Assembly (NCBI RefSeq): GCF_024172165.1
Contig: NZ_JAMZEB010000002.1
Location: 9,894,501-9,958,500, forward strand
Reading direction: 5' to 3'
DNA length: 64,000 nucleotides
Source of the DNA: Nonomuraea thailandensis
GTDB lineage: Bacteria; Actinomycetota; Actinomycetes; Streptosporangiales; Streptosporangiaceae
Made by a program: the position numbers and the translations under genes. The notes under the pieces are model-generated. The model did not search any database. It was given only the letters and a program-made list of their open reading frames with translations, and was not told where the DNA came from. Of the stretch, positions 59,389-64,000 are shown in pieces (within the stretch, counting starts at the first letter, position 1; every line of letters starts with the position of its first letter).

Positions 59389-60249
59389 TTAATCGCCAAA
59401 AGCTGAACACCACAGTCTATCTGCTTCATATGTGGTGGATGCCCCAAGCGCCCCAGTAACAAGAGGCAGGTCGCGTCTCAGAGCTTGCTGGAAGGATACA
59501 AAATGCGCCGGCTTCCATTCTGCTGGAACTAGAATGTCTTTGTCGCCAGCCACAGACCTGATTATAGAAGTTTCGCTATATTTCAGAAGCTCAACGCCTA
59601 CGCTCGCGAACGACAGTGGTAGATAGGTATTGAAGGCAGAATTCTCGACGCTATGTACCGCACATTCAATGTAGAAGGATGGAGCTGTGAGCGTCGGGTA
59701 TTGACGTATCCAGCGTTTAAATAGGCGGACGGTCGACTTATACGCATCCCCGGTAGCGGTCTGCTTTTTTACTCCATTATCGTAGTGGGTGCGTGGATAA
59801 TTATCTCGCTCTAAGCGTTGTCTTCGCGAGTATACCCTGATCGGATCTACGGAGCTGTAAGCTGTTCGACTGATTGCCGGGACTATGTCAGCCTTAAGCT
59901 GGCCGTCTAGTTTTACGCACTTATCTCCAATCGTTACTTGCCCGCTCATTAGCGACGTTTGCTGGAGAATGTGCGCGACGTGATTGAAGAGCCATTCCCA
60001 GCGCGCGCTAGATTCGGGGCTGTTCCATGGATCATAAAGGGCAACGATGTCGACATCATTGATGTCTGCAATCGCTGTGCCATTGCGATAGGAGCCCTGT
60101 AGGAAAGTGTCAAACTTCTTGTCTCCCCAATTCTCTAGCGCTTGCCTAATATTCTCGTGTAGGCTCTTCACTTGCGACGTGCGCTGAGCAGATGGGCCAG
60201 CTGTGTACTTGTCTATTAGAGGCTGCGAGATCTTGTAGGTAAGTGCCAC
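59389..60249 (-). CDS. CBASS CD-NTase (cGAS/DncV-like nucleotidyltransferase)
   Basis: 286 residues from GTG 60249. The core has the nucleotidyltransferase signature: Gly52-Ser53 (LQGSYRNGTAIADINDVDIVALYD), metal-binding Asp65 and Asp67, and Asp121 (LKADIVPAI) as the third acidic residue. A helical C-terminal domain follows (FIECAVHSVENSAF region). It makes a cyclic di- or trinucleotide after phage sensing. TATCGT 6 bases before the GTG suggests a leaderless start; a frame to ATG 60384 adds 45 residues that look non-coding. It heads the CBASS operon. Confidence 0.85.
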   Translation of the reverse strand: MALTYKISQPLIDKYTAGPSAQRTSQVKSLHENIRQALENWGDKKFDTFLQGSYRNGTAIADINDVDIVALYDPWNSPESSARWEWLFNHVAHILQQTSLMSGQVTIGDKCVKLDGQLKADIVPAISRTAYSSVDPIRVYSRRQRLERDNYPRTHYDNGVKKQTATGDAYKSTVRLFKRWIRQYPTLTAPSFYIECAVHSVENSAFNTYLPLSFASVGVELLKYSETSIIRSVAGDKDILVPAEWKPAHFVSFQQALRRDLPLVTGALGASTTYEADRLWCSAFGD

Positions 60250-60255
60250 AGTCCA

Positions 60256-60261
60256 ACGATA
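60256..60261 (-). promoter_or_regulatory. Candidate -10 box of the CBASS operon
   Basis: TATCGT on the minus strand, six bases before the CD-NTase GTG. No Shine-Dalgarno site is present, which fits a leaderless transcript. No matching -35 box was found. Confidence 0.35.
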
Positions 60262-60477
60262 GGGCCAGCGTGCGAGATGCGCAGCGGGCTTGACGTCATC
60301 TATCTGCGGCTGCCGGAGCGCTCTGCTAGGGACGCCTCGCATAGGTGAGGCCCTACTGAGGCAACCTTGAGTCCCATACATCACCTACTGCTACGTCGGG
60401 GATCTGAGGGCCCTCCCAGCAGCTGTTTCTGTCTGGAACATGTGTACTGAGGATCCCCTAGACGATAGTTTCGCACT

Positions 60478-60885
60478 GTGGCTGATGACGCTGAGCTGAC
60501 GCGCTGGGTCGTGCACGGGGAGCGGCTGGTCTATGACAATCGGTGGATTCGGTTGGGGCTGGCGGATGTGGAGATCCCAGGCGGGGAGCGGTTCGAGCAT
60601 CACGTGATCCACTTGGATCGGGCCGCGATCGCTGTCGTCCTGGATGAGCAGGATCGTGTCCTGCTGATGTGGCGGCATCGGTTCGTGTTCGATCGGTGGG
60701 GGTGGGAGCTTCCCGGTGGGTTGATCGAGGTCGGCGAGGATCCGATGGCCACTGCTCTGCGGGAGGTGGAGGAGGAGACCGGGTATCGGCCGAAGGGCTT
60801 GGAGCCTCTGGTCTCGTATCAGCCGATGGCGGGGATGGTCGACTCCGAGCACATCTTGTTCGTGGGGCGCGGGGCGGCCATGCCT
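60478..60885 (+). pseudogene. Nudix hydrolase, truncated by fusion to integrase sequence (Pif-like)
   Basis: About 136 residues of Nudix protein from GTG 60478. The Nudix box is intact (G-G-L-I-E-V-G-E-D through REVEEETGY), preceded by RLVYDNRWIRLGLADVEIPGG. After about 60885 the frame continues as nonsense to 61245 while the integrase frame takes over, so the last 40-50 residues are lost. In pSAM2-type elements a Nudix protein, Pif, gives immunity against incoming copies; that name is an inference from context. TAGTTT/GATAGT just before the GTG suggests a leaderless start. The gene is divergent from the CBASS operon. Confidence 0.6.
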
Positions 60886-61376
60886 GCTACAAGCGGCCCT
60901 GTCTCAAGGACTGCGCCGGCCACGCGGACAAGTGCCCCAAGCGAAGCGGCGGCGGCGTGGTCTTTCGGCAGCGCAAGGGCAAGAGCAAGCTCACCCTTCA
61001 GTGCCCGCCCGAGCTCCTCGCCCAGCTCAAGGCACACCGCGAGATGCAGGACGCCGAGCGAGAGAAGGTGGGAGATCGATGGCGGGATCATGATCTGGTG
61101 TTCGCGACAAAGCTCGGCACTCCCATCGAGCGCACCGAGGACTGGAAGCTGTGGAAGACCATCCTCAAGCAGGCCGGCGTCCGGGACGTCCGGGTACACG
61201 ACGCCCGGCACACCGCCGCGACCCTACTCATCGAGCAGGGGGTGAACATCCGAGTCGTACAGCAAGTTCTCGGTCACACCCGCGTGACGACCACCGAGCG
61301 CTACACCCACGTATCCACACCACTGATGCGCGATGCGGGAGAACGGCTCGCGTCCGCTCTCTGGGGAAACTCGTAG
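60880..61376 (+). pseudogene. Tyrosine integrase C-terminal remnant
   Basis: About 165 residues of integrase: Cys-rich CYKRPCLKDCAGHADKCPKR, then GGGVVFRQRKGKSKLTL, and the catalytic half with HDARHTAATLLIEQGVNIRVVQQVLGH and ERYTHV (His-x-x-Arg, His, Tyr nucleophile). The N-terminal core-binding region and the catalytic first Arg are gone; it joins straight to the Nudix gene at about 60885. Its stop codon is 3 bases before the right arm-type repeat. It is the original integrase of the decayed element. Confidence 0.8.
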
Positions 61377-61379
61377 CGG

Positions 61380-61400
61380 TTGCAACCAGGACTGCAACTA
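61380..61400. repeat. Right arm-type integrase site
   Basis: 21 bases, TTGCAACCAGG...ACTGCAACTA, 19 of 21 identical to 52357-52377; 60 bases left of the right tRNA fragment. Confidence 0.55.
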
Positions 61401-61424
61401 TGGCGTCCCCGAAGATCAAAAAGG

Positions 61425-61450
61425 CCCTCTCCCCAACTTGGGGGAGAGGG
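61425..61450 (-). terminator. Terminator next to right tRNA fragment
   Basis: CCCTCTCCCC (61425-61434) and GGGGAGAGGG (61441-61450), 10-bp stem, 6-base loop. Counterpart of the hairpin at 52181-52205, in the same relation to the tRNA fragment. Confidence 0.75.
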
Positions 61451-61460
61451 CCTCTCACGT

Positions 61461-61517
61461 GCGGAGGATCGGGGATTTGAACCCCGGATGGGCGGTAAAC
61501 CCAAACCGCATTAGCAG
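61461..61517 (-). repeat. Middle attachment site: 3' half of tRNA-Ser(GCT)
   Basis: 57 bases identical to 52216-52272, from the anticodon loop to the acceptor end, with unrelated sequence beyond 61517. It is shared as the boundary between the decayed element and the next one. The 5' half of the tRNA is not here either, so the intact gene should lie to the right of the window. Confidence 0.85.
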
Positions 61518-61543
61518 TCCAGCGTCCATGATCGTTGGTCGTA

Positions 61544-61617
61544 GTTGGCTCTGTTGGCCCTGTTGGATGCGCTGGTCAGCGGCATTGGAGACGGTTGGCT
61601 CTGTTGGCGCTGTTGGA
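61544..61617. repeat. Direct repeats between attachment site and integrase gene
   Basis: Two 24-base copies, starting GTTGGCTCTGTTGGC and ending CTGTTGGA, at 61544-61567 and 61594-61617, one mismatch, 50 bp apart. They fit arm-type sites for the neighbouring integrase. Confidence 0.5.
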
Positions 61618-61670
61618 CTTCGCGGGGTGTGCTGCACCCGCAGCGTGCCCGCAAGTGCCCGCTGGCTGGG

Positions 61671-63107
61671 TCATCTGTTGGTGGTGCGCGGGATGATCGA
61701 CACCGTCGCGTTCGCGGCCGCTTGGGCTACATCCGGGAGCACCGAGGCGTAGACATCTGCCGTGAACGAGTGCCGCGCGTGCCCGAGCTCTGCGCTGACG
61801 TACTTCATGTCCACGCCGGCCGCGAGCATCATCGTCGCTGCGCAGTGCCGCAGGTCGTGGAAACGGATCGGCGGCAGGTCTGCGAGCTTGACCAGCGCGG
61901 CGAACCGCTCGCTGAAGTACTCTTCCCGCCCGTACGCGCTGCCGTCCGGCCGGGTGAACAGCCTGCCGGAGTCCTGCCAGCGCTCGCCCGCCGCCAGGCG
62001 CTCCTCCTTCTGCCGGGCGACCCACTTCCTCAGCAGGGCCTTGTTGACGTCTCCCAGGGAGACCGTGCGCGTGGATCGTTCGGTCTTCAGGCCGGTGTCG
62101 TCGTCCTCCAGGCCCTCGATGAGGTCGAGGATGCCTGCGCCGAGCTGGAGGTCGGCGAGCATCGCGCCGGCCGCCTCGCCGCGGCGCAGTCCGCGCGTCG
62201 CGACCAGGTGATACATCGGGTACAGCCGCGGCTCGTGACGCTCGCATGCATCGAGGAACCGGCCAGCCTGTTCGGGGGTCCACACCATCACCTTGTGCGG
62301 GATCTTGCCCGTGGCCCTCCAGCGCTCGACCCGCTCCTGCGTCCACACAACCGGCTTGGTCGGCTTGACCTCCGGGAGCTCCACATGCTTGCTCGGGTCG
62401 TGGCCGATCCGCTTCTGCTTGAAGGCGGTGCCGAGAGCGGAGGAGATCACGGCGTGGATGCGGCGAATGCGGGCTGGCGTCAGCGGCAGTTTCCGGTTCA
62501 GCCCAGGGGATTTGCCGGGCCGCTCGTGCCGCCAGGGTGCCAGGGCGCGCGCGGCCAGGAGCCGACGCAGCAACTCGCTGGGCTGTTCGCCTGGCGGCAG
62601 ATTGTTGATCTGCGAGATCGCCTCATAGAGCTTGTTCAAATGGTCCTCGTTCAGGCGGACCAGCTTGATATGGCCGATGCCCGGGTCAAAGTAGAGGTCG
62701 ATCGCTTCCTCGTACGACTCCCGCGTGCTCTCTTCGAGCTTCTTTTTTCCGGGAAGCCACACCTTGCGCAGGTACTGGCGCACCGTCATGTTGGGGTCGT
62801 GGGAAACCACCGTGCCAGAATCGAGATCGGCGAGCACCTGGCGTAGCGCCTTCTTGGCATGCGTCTCCTTGTCGAAGGGCCCGATTCGGGGCTGGCGTCG
62901 CCGGCCATTGACGGGCGGCGCGGAGTATCGCGCCCACCATTTCCCGTGTTCGGGCGACCAGCGCCATTCCGGTTCCCCGGTGGCACCTATCTTCGGCTGG
63001 TCATTCTCGATGACAGGGATTCGCAGTTGCGGGCATTTACCGTCGCCGAGGTATTTTCCCGTGTCGTCTCGGCAGCTGCAGCGCTTGAAGATAGAACCGT
63101 CGGCCAT
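61671..63107 (-). CDS. Tyrosine site-specific integrase
   Basis: 478 residues. N-terminal region MADGSIFKRCSCRD with several cysteines and WSPEHGKWWARY, a SAM-like core-binding domain (MTVRQYLRKVWLPGKKKLEESTRESYEEAIDLYF), and the catalytic domain with Arg in TRGLRRGEAAG, HDLRHCAATMMLAAGVDMKYVSAELGH (His-x-x-Arg and His) and nucleophile Tyr in ADVYASV. It is complete. ATG 63107 has AGGAG 6 bases upstream. It probably integrates into tRNA-Ser at the sites seen. Confidence 0.93.
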   Translation of the reverse strand: MADGSIFKRCSCRDDTGKYLGDGKCPQLRIPVIENDQPKIGATGEPEWRWSPEHGKWWARYSAPPVNGRRRQPRIGPFDKETHAKKALRQVLADLDSGTVVSHDPNMTVRQYLRKVWLPGKKKLEESTRESYEEAIDLYFDPGIGHIKLVRLNEDHLNKLYEAISQINNLPPGEQPSELLRRLLAARALAPWRHERPGKSPGLNRKLPLTPARIRRIHAVISSALGTAFKQKRIGHDPSKHVELPEVKPTKPVVWTQERVERWRATGKIPHKVMVWTPEQAGRFLDACERHEPRLYPMYHLVATRGLRRGEAAGAMLADLQLGAGILDLIEGLEDDDTGLKTERSTRTVSLGDVNKALLRKWVARQKEERLAAGERWQDSGRLFTRPDGSAYGREEYFSERFAALVKLADLPPIRFHDLRHCAATMMLAAGVDMKYVSAELGHARHSFTADVYASVLPDVAQAAANATVSIIPRTTNR

Positions 63108-63216
63108 GAGTGACTCCTGTGAGGTGGAGTGACGAGAATTGCCGGGGCTCCGTGATCGACCTGGGGAGGGGGCCAGGCCGGGCGTGGTGGGGTCACGCGC
63201 CGGGTCCCCGCGCCTG

Positions 63217-63441
63217 CTACGACAGGCGTTCGGCGTTGTTCATCTCAGCGATGATGTCGCGCCCTTCGGGATGGCGTGCGTCCTGGAGGCGCACGATCGC
63301 CATCCCTCGCAGGAGCGCGAGCTGGGTGTCCTTCTTGGCGTTCACCTCTCCCTGCGCCACGCCCTTGCGCCAGCTGTAGCGGGCGATGGCGTGAGCGATT
63401 CCTGCGGCTGCCGTGATGAGAATCAGTTCCTTGAGGGGCAT
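63217..63441 (-). CDS. Small protein of the second element, function unknown
   Basis: 74 residues. A hydrophobic N-terminal helix (LKELILITAAAGIAHAIARYS) leads into a basic helix and an acidic end. It sits where excisionases often lie (just upstream of int) but has no winged-helix or HTH pattern, so Xis identity is not supported. A GGAG ribosome site precedes the ATG. Confidence 0.55.
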   Translation of the reverse strand: MPLKELILITAAAGIAHAIARYSWRKGVAQGEVNAKKDTQLALLRGMAIVRLQDARHPEGRDIIAEMNNAERLS

Positions 63442-63585
63442 CTTGCTCCGTTCTTCCTTGAACGTTCGGCTGGTGCTAGCCGTAAGGGGAAGACGAGGCA
63501 GGAGGTGTGTCGGTTTACGTCCGTTACCGCTGAGTTACGTGCAGTTCAGGACGCTTCGTCACAAGTACGAAAATGCCTTCGTGAA

Positions 63586-64000
63586 TCACCGTTCGTCATC
63601 CTCTGCCAAGCCAATCACCTCCCTGAGGGCTCTCAGCCTGCGCACTCGGTCTTCCTCCAGGTCTGCGAGGGTTCGATCGATGATCGTCTCAACGCGCGCG
63701 CGGCGGGTACGGTCTTCGATCCGTGCTGCGGCCTGGCGGATTTCCTCGACGTCGTCCGGCCGGCCAGGCGGCGTATAGCCCTCTCCGTAGCCGGCGGCGG
63801 CCAGTAGCGCGGCGCCGAGCTCGCCGAGCTTGGGGAACTTGGAGGTGAAAGCGTCGACGAAGCGCCGTAGGGGATCATGGTTCGGCTTCACTTCGCCGTT
63901 GGCCCACCGGCTCATGGTGGCTTGTGACGTCCCACCGAGCTTGGCAAGGTCGGTGTAGGTCAGATCGGTCTCCGCAGTCAGCCGTTGAAACGTCTGCGTG
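63586..64000 (-). CDS. XRE-family regulator, N-terminus outside window
   Basis: At least 137 residues; the frame is open through the right edge, so the start is beyond 64000. The visible N-terminal part is an XRE helix-turn-helix (LTYTDLAKLGGTSQATMSRWANGEVKPNHDPLRRFVDAF), followed by a coiled, acidic region (RVETIIDRTLADLEEDRVRRLRALREVIGL). The ATG at 63915 lies inside the HTH recognition region and is not the true start. Probably the repressor controlling the second element. Confidence 0.8.
   Translation of the reverse strand, partial: TQTFQRLTAETDLTYTDLAKLGGTSQATMSRWANGEVKPNHDPLRRFVDAFTSKFPKLGELGAALLAAAGYGEGYTPPGRPDDVEEIRQAAARIEDRTRRARVETIIDRTLADLEEDRVRRLRALREVIGLAEDDER

Larger units (their letters stand above)
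52216..61517. mobile_element. Decayed integrative element at a tRNA-Ser site carrying a CBASS island
   Basis: About 9.3 kb between two direct copies of the tRNA-Ser(GCT) 3' half, each with a terminator beside it. Inside each end lies a 21-bp arm-type repeat (52357-52377 and 61380-61400, 19 of 21 identical). The right end holds the C-terminus of a tyrosine integrase fused to a Nudix gene; replication, transfer and excisionase genes are missing, so it is a relic of an actinobacterial integrative element (pSAM2-like by gene types). The cargo is a DUF6461 protein, a Cys-motif protein, an IS481-type insertion, and a low-GC CBASS segment. It should not be mobile by itself, though an integrase from the neighbouring element might act on the sites. 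Confidence 0.7.
61461..64000. mobile_element. Left part of a second integrative element (runs off the window)
   Basis: Starts at the tRNA-Ser fragment and carries, in order, arm-type repeats, an intact tyrosine integrase gene, a small gene and an XRE regulator gene, all on the minus strand. The integrase gene's 3' end is next to the attachment site, as in actinobacterial elements. Its far end, and the intact tRNA, are beyond 64000. Confidence 0.7.

Noticed and set aside
60250..60384. 45-residue N-terminal extension of the CD-NTase (ATG 60384)
   Set aside because: The extension has no conserved character, and a GTG with a -10-like box six bases upstream starts right at the conserved domain.
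63217..63441. Excisionase (Xis) identity for the small gene next to the integrase
   Set aside because: Position fits, but the protein has a hydrophobic N-terminus and no winged-helix pattern.
63586..63915. XRE protein starting at ATG 63915
   Set aside because: The frame is open further right, and that ATG is inside the helix-turn-helix, so the gene begins outside the window.

Overview
The window is chromosomal DNA from a high-GC actinomycete. Codon third positions are almost always G or C, GTG starts and leaderless promoter layouts are common, and the gene content is actinobacterial: a CvnABCD conservon, a streptogrisin-type protease, a PASTA-less Ser/Thr kinase, an AA10 polysaccharide monooxygenase and an actinobacterial integrative-element integrase. 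The set fits Streptosporangiales (Nonomuraea-like); that is an inference from gene content, not a measured phylogeny.

Layout. Bases 1-9,000 hold housekeeping genes: purA (3' end), a berberine-bridge-enzyme remnant, a GNAT enzyme, a glycerophosphodiesterase, corA, purD-purC, a divergent murA and a regulator. Bases 9,000-18,100 hold assorted genes: rhodanese, EamA transporter, membrane-anchored LPMO, aminotransferase, Ser/Thr kinase, DUF418 protein, serine hydrolase and an NrtR-like regulator. Bases 18,100-27,450 form a surface-glycan cluster arranged around a 56-bp divergent promoter region. One arm carries a glycosyltransferase, a UDP-sugar dehydrogenase, a second glycosyltransferase and a DUF4434 exported protein; the other carries wecB and a two-domain glycosyltransferase. 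Together WecB and the dehydrogenase would supply a UDP-ManNAc(A)-type sugar. Bases 27,500-31,000 carry a lipoprotein, a spermidine-dehydrogenase-like flavoprotein with an internal repeat, and a PrsW protease. Bases 31,000-37,260 carry two convergent conservon-type signalling units, one complete (CvnA-B-C-D) and one minimal (CvnA-C).

Bases 37,270-41,000 carry a DUF998 protein and a xylose operon (small protein, xylA, xylB). Bases 41,000-52,150 are mixed accessory metabolism: VOC proteins, B12/radical SAM enzyme, FMN reductase with HxlR and MarR regulators, MFS exporter, secreted protease, aldo/keto reductase, DUF1275 and DHFR-like protein.

Bases 52,200-61,520 are a decayed integrative element. 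It is bounded by two copies of the 3' half of a tRNA-Ser(GCT), each followed by its terminator and accompanied by a 21-bp arm-type repeat. It contains a Nudix gene fused by deletion to an integrase C-terminus (looks like pif-int of a pSAM2-type element), a fresh IS481-family insertion with a 16-bp target duplication, and a low-GC segment carrying a CBASS anti-phage operon. The CBASS operon has a CD-NTase, a Cap15-type 2TM/beta-barrel effector, and a third gene with a C-terminal DisA_N (diadenylate cyclase-like) domain whose catalytic RHR motif is altered. That three-gene arrangement is the most interesting object here. A second element starts at the same tRNA fragment (integrase, small protein, XRE regulator) and runs off the right edge, where the intact tRNA-Ser gene is expected.
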